From Clostridia bacterium (GTDB lineage: Bacteria > Bacillota > Clostridia > Christensenellales > Borkfalkiaceae), in NCBI GenBank assembly GCA_017397305.1, contig JAFQJB010000016.1, positions 20,230-84,229 on the forward strand: a stretch of 64,000 nucleotides of DNA, read 5' to 3'. Position numbers and translations under genes: made by a program. The stretch's first letter is position 1, and each line of letters opens with the position of its first letter. The notes below the pieces were generated by a model, which saw nothing but the letters and a program-made list of their open reading frames with translations, was not told where the DNA came from and made no database searches. Positions 1 through 8,444 of the stretch are shown here, piece by piece.

Positions 1-101
1 TTGCCGTTTATGTAATTATATAGCTCTCGCTTGTTTTTATATTCAAGTCCAACAAAACTATCCAGCCAAATCAAGCAAAGCTCACTATTAGTGTATTTCA
101 T
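1..101 (-). CDS. dprA: DNA-processing protein DprA, N-terminal fragment
   Basis: An open frame starts at an ATG ending at 101 and runs off the left edge without a stop; the first residues read MKYTNSELCLIWL. It begins 3 bases after the stop of the upstream comM-like gene on the same strand. In many Firmicutes and other bacteria yifB/comM is directly followed by dprA, which loads RecA on incoming single-stranded DNA, and the start is of the short hydrophobic kind usual for DprA. Only about 33 codons are visible, so the call rests mainly on gene order. Confidence 0.45.
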   Translation of the reverse strand, partial: MKYTNSELCLIWLDSFVGLEYKNKRELYNYING

Positions 102-104
102 TTT

Positions 105-1616
105 TTACGAATGCCTATAACTGATTGCCTCTAAAATATGCTCTTCTCTAATCTGGTCAAAAAGTTCCATATCGGCAATAGTCCTTGCAACTTTTATTAT
201 CCTTGAACGCGCCCTAGGGGACAAGTGCAACCTTTCGTACGCGCCCTTTAGTAAACTTTCGCATTTTGGGGAAAGGGTACAATATTTGTTGATGTGCTTT
301 TCACCCATTTGCGCGTTGGTCATTATTCCGTCGTTTTTGAACCTTTCCTTTTGAATAAGTCTTGTTCTATTAACCCTTTCTCTAACAACCTTTGAACTTT
401 CGGCTTGCTCTTTTTCCACAAGTTCGTCGTACTTTACTTCGTCCACTTGAACTTGCAAATCAATTCTATCAAGAAGCGGTCCAGAGATTTTTGCCTTATA
501 CTTTGCAATTTGCGACGGAGTGCATTTACATTCCTTGTCCGCCGAGCCGAAGTTTCCACAAGGGCAAGGGTTCATACTTCCGCACATTATAAAGTCGGCG
601 GGATAGTTTACGCTCCCCGTTGCTCTAGAAATAGTTATCTCCCCGTCCTCTAACGGTTGACGGAGTGCTTCCAAAGTAGAGCGGTTATATTCGGGCATTT
701 CGTCTAAAAACAAAACGCCGTTATGCGCAAGGCTAATTTCCCCCGGTCTTAAAGTTGTGCCACCGCCCGTCATAGCAACCGTTGTCGCCGTGTGGTGCGG
801 ACTTCTAAATGGTCTTGCATAGACGATACCGTCGGCATCTTTAACAATACCTGCTACCGAGTGAATCTTGGTCGTTTCAAGCGCCTCTTCAAAGGTCATG
901 TCGGGCATAATGGTTGGTATGCATTTTGCCAGCATAGTTTTACCCGTTCCAGGTGCACCAACAAACAAGAGATTATGCCCACCCGAAACCGCAACTTCCA
1001 AAGCGCGTTTTGCAACCGCTTGACCTTTTACAAGTGCTAGGTCTGTATCGTAAACGTTTCGGCCTTCCTTGGTCACGTATTCACGATTCACTATAGGCTC
1101 ACAAGTTTTAAGTCCCGACAAAAAGTCGATAACGTCTTTAAGGCTTTTCATTGGATAAACTTCTATTCCTTTTACGAACGAAGCTTCTTTTGAGTTGTCT
1201 TCTGGGATAATAAACTTTTTATACCCTGCCTCAAGTGCAGAGATAAGTATAGGGAGCACGCCGTTAACCCTTCTTAAACATCCGTCTAATGATAGTTCAC
1301 CGATAAAAACTATTCCGTCGGTATCGGCGATGAGTTGCGCGCTTGCTTTAAGCACGCCTATTGCAAGTGCTAAATCTAGCGCAGAACCTTCCTTTTTAAC
1401 GTCGGCAGGTGCAAGGTTTGCGGTAAGCCGTCTTGTAGGCATTGCCCTACCGCTATTTTTAACCGCAGAGCGAACGCGCTCTTTGGCTTCTTTTACCGCG
1501 GTGTCCGCAAGCCCAACGATTTCAAATGCGGGAAGTCCGTTATTGACGTCCACTTCCACACTGATTGGAACACCCTTTAGACCAGTTAACGTAAAGGTTG
1601 AAATTTTAGCTATCAT
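105..1616 (-). CDS. comM: YifB/ComM family Mg chelatase-like AAA+ ATPase
   Basis: This is the YifB/ComM family AAA+ ATPase, in some bacteria a branch-migration helicase used in natural transformation. From the ATG at 1616 it has 503 residues, the family's usual size. An N-terminal S5-fold domain (about 1-120, with GLADTAVKEAKERVRSA) precedes a Walker A GAPGTGKT near residue 220, a Walker B VLFLDE, the family's cysteine cluster CGSMNPCPCG and a C-terminal Mg-chelatase-type region. A GTG start at 1646 would add ten residues, but the ATG at 1616 has an AGAGGGGA ribosome binding site and gives the canonical N-terminus MIAKISTF. It sits just upstream of the dprA fragment, consistent with a DNA-uptake role. 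Confidence 0.93.
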   Translation of the reverse strand: MIAKISTFTLTGLKGVPISVEVDVNNGLPAFEIVGLADTAVKEAKERVRSAVKNSGRAMPTRRLTANLAPADVKKEGSALDLALAIGVLKASAQLIADTDGIVFIGELSLDGCLRRVNGVLPILISALEAGYKKFIIPEDNSKEASFVKGIEVYPMKSLKDVIDFLSGLKTCEPIVNREYVTKEGRNVYDTDLALVKGQAVAKRALEVAVSGGHNLLFVGAPGTGKTMLAKCIPTIMPDMTFEEALETTKIHSVAGIVKDADGIVYARPFRSPHHTATTVAMTGGGTTLRPGEISLAHNGVLFLDEMPEYNRSTLEALRQPLEDGEITISRATGSVNYPADFIMCGSMNPCPCGNFGSADKECKCTPSQIAKYKAKISGPLLDRIDLQVQVDEVKYDELVEKEQAESSKVVRERVNRTRLIQKERFKNDGIMTNAQMGEKHINKYCTLSPKCESLLKGAYERLHLSPRARSRIIKVARTIADMELFDQIREEHILEAISYRHS

Positions 1617-1771
1617 TTCCCCTCTTTCGTGAGCATATACTCCCACTATATTTTTCTAGTATAATATTATATATTATTTTAAAGCAAATGTAAACTTTTT
1701 AAGCAGTAAAAAAACAACAAAATTATCCGCGCTAAAATCCAGCCAAAATATGCGGTATTTTGTAAAAAAGT

Positions 1772-1804
1772 ATAAAAAAAGAACCTACCTTTTGGTAAGT
1801 TCTT
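1772..1804 (-). terminator. Rho-independent terminator after rplS
   Basis: On the minus strand AGAACTTACC, a four-base loop and GGTAGGTTCT form a 10-bp stem with one G-U pair, followed by a T-tract. It lies 14 bases beyond the rplS stop. Confidence 0.85.
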
Positions 1805-1817
1805 AATTTTTCGATTG

Positions 1818-2165
1818 TTATCTAGCCATTTCTTTAACTTTCGCAGCCTTGCCCGTTCTTGCTCTCAAGTAGTAGAGTTTAGCACGACGTACTTTACCAC
1901 GTCTTACAACTTGAATGTCAGCAACCTTCGGCGAGTGGATGGGGAAAGTTTTTTCAACGCCAACACCGAAAGAAATTCTTCTAACGGTAAAGGTTTCGGA
2001 AATGCCACCGTGCTTTCTTGCGATAACGATGCCTTCAAAACCTTGCAATCTTTCTCTGTCACCTTCAATAACCTTAATCATAACCTTAACGGTATCACCA
2101 ACGTTAAATTCGGGAATGCTTGTCTTTACATTTTCTTGATTGATAGCTTCAATAATGCTACTCAT
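1818..2165 (-). CDS. rplS: 50S ribosomal protein L19
   Basis: L19 lies at the interface of the two ribosomal subunits. The 115 residues match family length, with the typical N-terminal region [29 protein letters not shown] and the C-terminal [21 protein letters not shown] site precedes the ATG. In Bacillus the gene follows trmD in one operon; here it is downstream of yraN, with its own promoter and terminator, so it is probably a separate transcript. Confidence 0.98.
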   Translation of the reverse strand: MSSIIEAINQENVKTSIPEFNVGDTVKVMIKVIEGDRERLQGFEGIVIARKHGGISETFTVRRISFGVGVEKTFPIHSPKVADIQVVRRGKVRRAKLYYLRARTGKAAKVKEMAR

Positions 2166-2251
2166 TTTGCTTTACCTCCGTTTATTATAAGCGCGTTCAT
2201 TGTCATAAAAAATTTATCGAAAATGCAAGAGGAACGCCCAAAGCGTTTTAT

Positions 2252-2280
2252 ATAATACCACATTTTTCTTGCGTTGGCAA
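2252..2280 (-). promoter_or_regulatory. Promoter for rplS
   Basis: The minus strand reads TTGCCA, a 17-base spacer, then TATTAT, just after the yraN stop. It leaves a leader of about 80 bases before rplS containing a small AACGC/GCGTT hairpin. Some Firmicutes carry an L19 autoregulatory leader here, but I cannot confirm that motif. Confidence 0.6.
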
Positions 2281-2286
2281 GCGTTT

Positions 2287-2652
2287 TTACATAGAAAATG
2301 CATCAAAAATGTGATTTATTTCACCTTTTTCAATTTCTATAACGTCAAACCTACAATTGACGTCGTCTAACCCCTCTCTCATCAAATAATCGGTGGCTAT
2401 CTTAAAGTATTTTTCCCTTTTTTTATAGTCCACCGCCTCACTTGGCGCGCCATATCCGTCACCAGAGCGGGTTTTAACTTCAACAAAAACAATGGTATCA
2501 CCGTCTTTTGCAATGATGTCAACTTCACCAAAATGCGAGCGGTGATTTGCCTTTATTATTTCGTAGCCTTTGTTTTTTAAAAATTCGGCGGCTTTTTCTT
2601 CGCCTACTCTACCCAGAAATTTTTTATAAAAGTTTTTCTGTGCAATCTGCAA
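2287..2652 (-). CDS. yraN: YraN (UPF0102) family nuclease-like protein
   Basis: This 121-residue protein has the YraN/UPF0102 pattern: GRVGEEKAAEFLKNKGYEII, then GEVDIIAKDGDTIVFVEVKTR. The D...EVK residues are those of a restriction-endonuclease-like (Holliday-resolvase-like) fold. The cellular role of the family is unknown. The start overlaps the end of rnhB by 49 bases in another frame; no later ATG would keep the conserved GRxGE motif. A promoter for rplS follows its stop. Confidence 0.9.
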   Translation of the reverse strand: MQIAQKNFYKKFLGRVGEEKAAEFLKNKGYEIIKANHRSHFGEVDIIAKDGDTIVFVEVKTRSGDGYGAPSEAVDYKKREKYFKIATDYLMREGLDDVNCRFDVIEIEKGEINHIFDAFSM

Positions 2653-3203
2653 GGTCCTATCTCCTTGATTTTTTCTATATGCGCCTTTGTGCCGTACCCT
2701 TTGTGTTTTTCAAAGCCGTACTCGGTAAACTCCTTTGCGTATTCGGTCATAAGGTTATCCCTATAAACCTTCGCAACGATAGAGGCGCACCCTATCGTAT
2801 AACTATTTAAGTCCCCTTTAACTATGTATTCCGCATTGATTGGAAGATTGGTGTCAACCCCGTCTACAAGCGTTATATCGGGCTTTATAGATAAGTTTTG
2901 CACCGCTTCAGTCATGCATTTTTTTACTGCGTTAAGGATATTTATTCGGTCGATTTCTTGCTCTTCAATTTGACAAATTGAATAAGCAATCGCCTTTTCT
3001 TTGATTTCTTTTGCAAGTGCTTCTCTTTTCTTTTCGGTGAGTTTTTTGCTGTCCGTAACTCCCTCTATAAGCGCGTCTAGGGGCATTATAACCGCACAGC
3101 ACACCACGGGGCCTGCAAGCGGACCTCTACCCACTTCGTCCACACCCGCAACGTATTTTGCACCATTTTCAATATGTTTTCTTTCGTATAAAAGCTTATC
3201 CAT
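2604..3203 (-). CDS. rnhB: Ribonuclease HII
   Basis: RNase HII nicks RNA in RNA/DNA hybrids and starts ribonucleotide excision. In 199 residues it shows the signature AGVDEVGRGPLAGPVV with the catalytic D and E near residues 21-22, DSKKL, the third carboxylate in LVDGVD, and SIVAKVYRD. It sits one base after rbgA, as in the common rbgA-rnhB pair, and its 3' end overlaps yraN by 49 bases. Confidence 0.97.
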   Translation of the reverse strand: MDKLLYERKHIENGAKYVAGVDEVGRGPLAGPVVCCAVIMPLDALIEGVTDSKKLTEKKREALAKEIKEKAIAYSICQIEEQEIDRINILNAVKKCMTEAVQNLSIKPDITLVDGVDTNLPINAEYIVKGDLNSYTIGCASIVAKVYRDNLMTEYAKEFTEYGFEKHKGYGTKAHIEKIKEIGPCRLHRKTFIKNFWVE

Positions 3204-3204
3204 A

Positions 3205-4038
3205 TCAGTCTAGAATAATTTTCCCTATCCTACCCTTTCTAAAATCGTCGATAATTGCTGTTGCGCACCTATCGTAATCGAACTCGTTTCCGCGACGCAA
3301 AAAGCCACGGCGAACGCATATAGCGTTGAAAAGTTCAAGCGTATCGACGTCCAAATTTTCGATATTATATTTTTCTTTTAATAGGTCAGGATATTTTATT
3401 TTAAGTTCGGCTAAAAGCTCGTAAGCGAGGTCGTTAAAGTCTATATTGGCGTCGTTCATACTGCCTACGTAAGCAAGGTGTTTTGCTAAGGTTTGATTTT
3501 CAAACGCGGGGGGCATTGTCCCTGGGGTGTCAAGCAGTTCTAAATCTCTTAGTCTTACCCATTGCTTGCCCTTGGTAACCCCTGCTTTATTGCCCGTAAT
3601 GGTCTTTTTGCCACCGCAAAGTGCGTTGATTATGGTTGATTTTCCAGTGTTTGGAATACCCGCAACCATTATTCTAATAGGCTTAAACACACCTTTAGCC
3701 TTGTTTCTTTCAAGTTTTTCTTTTAATAGTTCAAAAATTTTTGTATACAACAAATCGACTGCGCGCTTATCCATTGCGCTCACAGCCACAGTTTGCTTTC
3801 CTTCATTTATAAATTCCGCAACCGTCCTTTTAGAATCGGCTGGAGTAACTAAATCGGACTTATTAAGAACGTAAAGCACCTTTTTATTTATAAATAGTTT
3901 GGACAATTTTTCATTGAGCGAAGCCCTCGGCGCACGAGCGTCTAGAACGAGCATTACCCCGTCCACCGACTTTAAATTCTCTTCCATCATGCGCATGGCT
4001 GCGGTCATGTGTCCCGGAAACCATTGTAAGTGTTGCAT
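3205..4038 (-). CDS. rbgA: Ribosome biogenesis GTPase RbgA (YlqF)
   Basis: RbgA is a circularly permuted GTPase needed for late assembly of the 50S subunit. The N-terminus WFPGHMTAAMRMMEE is typical. The G motifs come in permuted order: G4 NKSD near residue 60, then G1 GIPNTGKST near 130, then G3 DTPGT near 175. Length (277) is normal. It lies between trmD and rnhB with one-base gaps, so it is probably translationally coupled in the ribosome-maturation operon. Confidence 0.96.
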   Translation of the reverse strand: MQHLQWFPGHMTAAMRMMEENLKSVDGVMLVLDARAPRASLNEKLSKLFINKKVLYVLNKSDLVTPADSKRTVAEFINEGKQTVAVSAMDKRAVDLLYTKIFELLKEKLERNKAKGVFKPIRIMVAGIPNTGKSTIINALCGGKKTITGNKAGVTKGKQWVRLRDLELLDTPGTMPPAFENQTLAKHLAYVGSMNDANIDFNDLAYELLAELKIKYPDLLKEKYNIENLDVDTLELFNAICVRRGFLRRGNEFDYDRCATAIIDDFRKGRIGKIILD

Positions 4039-4039
4039 A

Positions 4040-4711
4040 CTATTCCTTATCCAATAAATCGGGGCGGTTTTTTAAGGTGATTTCCTTTGATTTTTGCTCC
4101 CGCCACTCGTCTATTTTTGCGTGATGTCCGCTAAGTAGCACTTCGGGGACTTTTAACCCCATAAACTCTTGCGGACGCGTATAGTGCGGATATTCAAGCA
4201 TTCCACTAGCAAAACTTTCTTGTTCTAAGGACTGCTCGTTTATAACGCCGTCAACGTATCTTGCAACAGCGTCTACAACCGCCATAGCGGGTATTTCACC
4301 GCCAGTTAAAACGAAATCGCCAAGCGACAATTCCTCGTCAATATAAAGGTCCAAAACCCTTTGGTCAACCCCTTCGTAATGCCCGCAAAGAAGCAGTACG
4401 TGGTCTAACTTGCTATATTCTAGCACGATTTTTTGGTTTAGGGTTCTGCCCTTTGGCGACATAAAAATTCGCCTTGCCGTGTGGTCGGGGTCAACCGCTT
4501 CTATCGCGCTTGCAATGGGTTGTGGCATCATAACCATACCCGCCCCGCCACCAAAAGGTGTATCGTCGCATTTTTTATGCTTATCTAAAGTATAATCTCT
4601 AATATCAACGACGTTAACTTCAAGTTTTCCGCCGTCAACCGCCCTACCGATAATACTTGTCTTTAAGGGCGCAAACATTTCTGGAAACAAGGTCAAAATA
4701 TCAATCTTCAT
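4040..4711 (-). CDS. trmD: tRNA (guanine-N1)-methyltransferase TrmD
   Basis: TrmD makes m1G37 in tRNA, preventing +1 frameshifting. The ATG at 4711 gives MKIDILTLFPEMF, the canonical start, and 223 residues; it has an AGAGG site inside the rimM end, and the genes overlap by 11 bases. An upstream in-frame ATG would add 20 residues not expected in the family. The SPOUT knot is visible as LLCGHYEGVDQRV and GDFVLTGGEIPAMAVVDAVAR. Confidence 0.97.
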   Translation of the reverse strand: MKIDILTLFPEMFAPLKTSIIGRAVDGGKLEVNVVDIRDYTLDKHKKCDDTPFGGGAGMVMMPQPIASAIEAVDPDHTARRIFMSPKGRTLNQKIVLEYSKLDHVLLLCGHYEGVDQRVLDLYIDEELSLGDFVLTGGEIPAMAVVDAVARYVDGVINEQSLEQESFASGMLEYPHYTRPQEFMGLKVPEVLLSGHHAKIDEWREQKSKEITLKNRPDLLDKE

Positions 4712-5210
4712 AGCATGATACCTCTTTAAGCCTTTTTTCCTTAACGATAATAGTTTTGTTTTGCACGTCAATCTTTTCCATCAAGTCGTTAAGAAATGGA
4801 AAACGCAAAACCCTGCCGTCCAAAGTTTGCACGGTAAAAATATCGGTACGCGCACTCGTAACGTCAATAACGCTACCAATTTCGGTATCGGTATCCGTTT
4901 TAACTTTGCAACCGATAATATCAACGACAAAATACCTACCCTCTTCTAACGGCACGGCATTCTCCCTTGTAACGCGTAAAAACTTGCCACGGAAGGTTTC
5001 CGCAACAGTTCTATCAGCAATACCCGATAGGCAAATTATAACCATATTGCCCGCAATAACCGTTCTTAAAACACGGTAAGTGCTATCGTCGATAATGACT
5101 TCTTTTAAGTTGTTAAAGCGGGTGATATCGTCGGTTAGTGGCTGAACTTTAAGTTCACCCCTAATGCCTTGAGGCTTGACGATAAGCCCGATTTTAAGCG
5201 TATTTTCCAT
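4701..5210 (-). CDS. rimM: 16S rRNA processing protein RimM
   Basis: RimM helps mature the 30S head near S19. The 169 residues start with LKIGLIVKPQGIRGELKVQPLTD, the usual RimM N-terminal barrel, followed by a PRC-barrel-type second half (RYFVVDIIGCKV, LRFPFLNDLMEKIDVQNKTI). It sits between khpA and trmD and overlaps trmD by 11 bases. Confidence 0.96.
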   Translation of the reverse strand: MENTLKIGLIVKPQGIRGELKVQPLTDDITRFNNLKEVIIDDSTYRVLRTVIAGNMVIICLSGIADRTVAETFRGKFLRVTRENAVPLEEGRYFVVDIIGCKVKTDTDTEIGSVIDVTSARTDIFTVQTLDGRVLRFPFLNDLMEKIDVQNKTIIVKEKRLKEVSCYED

Positions 5211-5236
5211 AATTTAAAGGGAAGAAAACGGGGAAA

Positions 5237-5482
5237 TTATTTATTTTCCCCGCGTTCAACTATTTCGATATTATATTTTTTGCCCTCTTTAACAGAACCA
5301 ACGCGAACTAAAGTGCGGAGCGCCTTTGCAATCTTGCCTTGGCGACCGATTACTTTACCCATATCGCTTTCCGCAAGGGTAACCGTTACCGAAACGTTAT
5401 TGCCGTTTTCAACCACGTCGTATTCAACTTCGTCAGTCTTTTCGGCAAAGCGGTTAATAACGTATTTAATAAGTTCTAACAT
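5237..5482 (-). CDS. khpA: KH-domain RNA-binding protein KhpA
   Basis: An 81-residue single KH-domain protein with the GxxG loop in VIGRQGKIAKALR. KhpA binds RNA with KhpB/Jag in Firmicutes and affects cell elongation in streptococci. Its place between rpsP and rimM is the standard Firmicutes arrangement (ylqC). Confidence 0.95.
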   Translation of the reverse strand: MLELIKYVINRFAEKTDEVEYDVVENGNNVSVTVTLAESDMGKVIGRQGKIAKALRTLVRVGSVKEGKKYNIEIVERGENK

Positions 5483-5500
5483 TTTCGCTCCTTAGCCAGC

Positions 5501-5797
5501 TTATTTTGAAGACTTGCGGACTTTGGTTTTTGCGGGTGAAAGTTTGGTGGGCTTCGGAAGAATACCTTTGTTTACGAGAATATTCTTAACGGTATCGGTG
5601 GGTTGAACACCCTTAGCGAGCCAATCTTTTGCCTTTGCTTCGTCAACAACGATTTCTGCGGGTACGGTGGTGGGGTTATAGTGACCAACTTTGTCAATAT
5701 ATGCTCCATCTCTTGCGTTTCTCGAATCGGTTACTACGATACGATAGAAGGGTGATTTTTTGTCGCCCATTCTGGTTAATCTCATTTTTACTGCCAT
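5501..5797 (-). CDS. rpsP: 30S ribosomal protein S16
   Basis: S16 is a small assembly protein of the 30S subunit. The 98 residues start with [26 protein letters not shown], the family signature, and continue with [10 protein letters not shown]; a basic tail ([14 protein letters not shown]) extends the usual 80-90 residues. An AAGGAG-like site precedes the ATG. Confidence 0.98.
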   Translation of the reverse strand: MAVKMRLTRMGDKKSPFYRIVVTDSRNARDGAYIDKVGHYNPTTVPAEIVVDEAKAKDWLAKGVQPTDTVKNILVNKGILPKPTKLSPAKTKVRKSSK

Positions 5798-5821
5798 TGT
5801 TCTTGTTCTCCTTGTATATTA

Positions 5822-7135
5822 TTAAAATTTAAACATTCTATTGTTTTTCATTTGTTTCATCATAAGTTTAGTTTGCTCGAATTGTTTGAGCACCCTATTG
5901 ACTTCTTGAACACTCGTTCCGCTTCCCTTTGCTATGCGGTTTTTCCTTGACGAGTTGATGATTTGAGGATTTTCCCTCTCACGCATGGTCATCGACTGAA
6001 TTACAGCCTTCATTGAAAGCATTTTCTTTTCGTCAATATTCTCTTCTCTAACCTTCATCTTTCCGCCCATTCCGGGGAGCATTGCGAGAATATCTTTTAT
6101 CCCGCCCATCTTTTTCATGGTTTCGAATTGAGCGAGGAAGTCGTTAAGGGTGAAAGAGTTTTCCCTAAACTTTTTCTCCATTTTCTTGGCTTCTTCTTCA
6201 CTAACAGCTTCTTGCGCCTTTTCGATAAGCGACAAAACGTCGCCCATACCCAAGATTCTATTTGCCATTCTATCGGGATAGAAAGGCTCTAAATCGCCAA
6301 GTTTTTCACCGACCGAGCAGAACTTTATGGGCTTGCCCGTAACGGCTTTCATAGAGAGTGTTGCACCGCCACGCGTGTCGCCGTCAAGTTTGGTTAAAAC
6401 CAAACCCGTAACCTCTAACCTCTTGTTAAAGGTGTCCGCAACCTCGACTGCAACTTGACCTGTCATAGAGTCAACTACAAGCAAGATTTCGCTGGGGTTA
6501 ACTTCTTCTTTGATTTTTTCAAGCTCTTTCATAAGCTCTTCGTCAATTTGAAGTCTACCCGCGGTATCGATTATAACGGTATCGAATCCGTATGATTTTG
6601 CGTGTGCCACGCCTTCTTTTGCAATTTTTATCGGGTTGCCTTGTCCCTTTTCAAAAACCGTACAGCCCGCCTTTTCACCAACCACTTTTAATTGGTTGAT
6701 TGCTGCGGGGCGGTATACGTCACACGCAACGAGAAGGGGTTTTCTGCCCTGTTTTTTAAGCATCATACCAAGCTTACCAACCAAGGTGGTTTTACCCGCA
6801 CCTTGAAGGCCCGCCATCATAATAACAGTCGGTGGCGTCGATGCAACGGCAAGTTTGCTGTTCGCACTGCCCATGAGTGCAATAACCTCTTCGTTAACGA
6901 TTTTTATAACTTGTTGGGTGGGGTTAAGGTTTTTCAAAATCTCTTGCCCAACCGCACGTTCACTGACCTTAGAAACAAACTCTTTTACAACCGAGATATT
7001 AACGTCGGCTTCTAAAAGCGCAATTCTAACTTCACGCATTGCCGTCTTGATTTCAAGTTCGGTAAGTCTGCCGTGCTTGGTAAGTTTAGAAAAAATATGA
7101 TTAAGTTTTTCGGAAAGTCCTGAAAAAAGTGCCAT
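5822..7135 (-). CDS. ffh: Signal recognition particle protein Ffh
   Basis: Ffh is the SRP GTPase that binds signal sequences and 4.5S RNA and docks to FtsY. The N-G domain has GLQGAGKTT (G1, about 106-114), DTAGR and TKLDGDTRGGA. The methionine-rich M domain starts near residue 300 and carries MLPGMGGKMK and the RNA-binding RIAKGSGTSVQEVNRVLKQF. Length (437) is normal. Its first base overlaps the last base of ylxM, a usual coupling. Confidence 0.98.
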   Translation of the reverse strand: MALFSGLSEKLNHIFSKLTKHGRLTELEIKTAMREVRIALLEADVNISVVKEFVSKVSERAVGQEILKNLNPTQQVIKIVNEEVIALMGSANSKLAVASTPPTVIMMAGLQGAGKTTLVGKLGMMLKKQGRKPLLVACDVYRPAAINQLKVVGEKAGCTVFEKGQGNPIKIAKEGVAHAKSYGFDTVIIDTAGRLQIDEELMKELEKIKEEVNPSEILLVVDSMTGQVAVEVADTFNKRLEVTGLVLTKLDGDTRGGATLSMKAVTGKPIKFCSVGEKLGDLEPFYPDRMANRILGMGDVLSLIEKAQEAVSEEEAKKMEKKFRENSFTLNDFLAQFETMKKMGGIKDILAMLPGMGGKMKVREENIDEKKMLSMKAVIQSMTMRERENPQIINSSRKNRIAKGSGTSVQEVNRVLKQFEQTKLMMKQMKNNRMFKF

Positions 7136-7440
7136 TATTCCCCTATTATATCCAATATCTCTTTTGAAACGTCAGGTTGCTCGTCTTTAATTTTTTCGGC
7201 AACCGCTTTTAACTTTTGGTTCTTTTCTTTAAGATTTAACAACTTTTCGTATTCATCAAGTTTTTTCTTGACGCTCTTTATCGCCATATACACGTTTTGG
7301 CGGGTATTCCCGTCAGGCTCAGCAATCTCTGCAAGTGAAAGGTCAAAATAATAGTGCGAACGGAAAAGTTCTCTTTGCCTTTCGGTAAGCAAACCTTGAT
7401 ACAATTCAAAAAGTTCTACGTATCTTAAATCTTTTTCCAT
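7135..7440 (-). CDS. ylxM: YlxM family SRP-associated helix-turn-helix protein
   Basis: This 101-residue protein has the YlxM sigma-4-like HTH: FELYQGLLTERQRELFRSHYYFDLSLAEIA followed by TRQNVYMAIKSVKKKL. YlxM binds the SRP in streptococci and bacilli and modulates its GTPase. It is first in the ylxM-ffh-rpsP operon and is preceded by a perfect promoter. Confidence 0.93.
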   Translation of the reverse strand: MEKDLRYVELFELYQGLLTERQRELFRSHYYFDLSLAEIAEPDGNTRQNVYMAIKSVKKKLDEYEKLLNLKEKNQKLKAVAEKIKDEQPDVSKEILDIIGE

Positions 7441-7448
7441 AATAAAAA

Positions 7449-7510
7449 CACGGGTGTAAAATAAATTTACTTTACACCCGTATTATACACGTTAAATTTT
7501 TAGTTGTCAA
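7449..7510 (-). promoter_or_regulatory. Perfect sigma-70-type promoter for ylxM operon, with inverted repeat over the start
   Basis: The minus strand reads TTGACA (7505-7510), exactly 17 bases, then TATAAT (7482-7487). An inverted repeat ACGGGTGTAAA/TTTACACCCGT lies right after the -10 box and spans the expected start of transcription. The repeat is followed by a short T-rich run, so it may also act as the terminator for ftsY, which ends at 7538. Confidence 0.85.
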
Positions 7511-7537
7511 GCGATTTTACACGCATATATAAACATT

Positions 7538-8434
7538 TTAAAATAGCGCTTCTACAAATTCGTTTGCGTCAAAATCTTCAATATCGTCGATTTTTTCGCC
7601 TGTTCCCACGTAAACCACGGGAACTTCCAATTCATAGGATAGCGAAACTATAAACCCGCCCTTTGCCGTGCCGTCAAGTTTGGTGAGAACAATCCCGTCA
7701 ATACCCACCGCCTCGTTAAACACTTCAACTTGATTGTATGCGTTTTGACCAGTGGTTGCGTCTAGCACGATAAGTTTATAGTAGTTTGCGTCGGGATATT
7801 CGCGTTTAGTAACCCTATCCATCTTTTTAAGTTCTTCCATAAGGTTAGCCTTAACGTGCAATCTTCCCGCAGTATCAATAATTAAAACGTCGGTTTTACG
7901 CGCTTTACAAGACTCTATCGCGTCGAAAACAACGGCTGATGCATCGGCACCTTCGGAGTGTTTTACAATCTTAACCTTTGCCCTATCCGCCCAAACTGCA
8001 AGCTGGTCAGCGGCAGCCGCACGGAAGGTATCGCCCGCCGCGATAGTAACGCTTTTACCCTCTTTTACGAACTTGTTTGCAAGCTTGCCGATAGTGGTGG
8101 TTTTACCCACGCCGTTAACCCCTACAATCATAATGACCGCAGGTGTTTTAACTTCAAGTTTATCGGCATAGTCAAGCGTTTCAAAAAGTTCGGTTTTAAG
8201 GAGGGATAAAACGTAATCTTTATCCTTGCACTTTTCTTTTATGGCAGTATCTCTAATCTCGTCAACAATTTCCATAGTGGTCTTTACCGAAACGTCCGAA
8301 GATATCAAGATGTCTTCAAGTTCTTCGTAAAAGTCCTCGCCAATTCTATCCCTAGCAAAAAGTGCGCTAAGTTTTTTGGAAATTCCGTCACGAGTTTTAG
8401 AGAGTACGTTTTTAAGTTTGCTAAATAGTCCCAT
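7538..8434 (-). CDS. ftsY: Signal recognition particle receptor FtsY
   Basis: FtsY is the membrane-associated SRP receptor GTPase. In 298 residues it has the four-helix N domain, G1 in GVNGVGKTTTIGK, DTFRAAAADQL, DTAGRLHVK, TKLDGTAKGG and the closing GTGEKIDDIEDFDANEFVEALF. The long acidic A domain of E. coli FtsY is absent, as in most Firmicutes. It follows smc by 10 bases, the usual order. Confidence 0.97.
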   Translation of the reverse strand: MGLFSKLKNVLSKTRDGISKKLSALFARDRIGEDFYEELEDILISSDVSVKTTMEIVDEIRDTAIKEKCKDKDYVLSLLKTELFETLDYADKLEVKTPAVIMIVGVNGVGKTTTIGKLANKFVKEGKSVTIAAGDTFRAAAADQLAVWADRAKVKIVKHSEGADASAVVFDAIESCKARKTDVLIIDTAGRLHVKANLMEELKKMDRVTKREYPDANYYKLIVLDATTGQNAYNQVEVFNEAVGIDGIVLTKLDGTAKGGFIVSLSYELEVPVVYVGTGEKIDDIEDFDANEFVEALF

Positions 8435-8444
8435 TATTCACCTT

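Noticed and set aside
1617..1646. GTG start adding ten residues to the YifB/ComM protein
   Set aside because: The ATG at 1616 has an AGAGGGGA site and gives the family's usual first residues.
4712..4771. Upstream ATG for trmD
   Set aside because: It adds 20 residues not seen in TrmD; the start at 4711 has an AGAGG site and the canonical MKIDILTLFPEMF.
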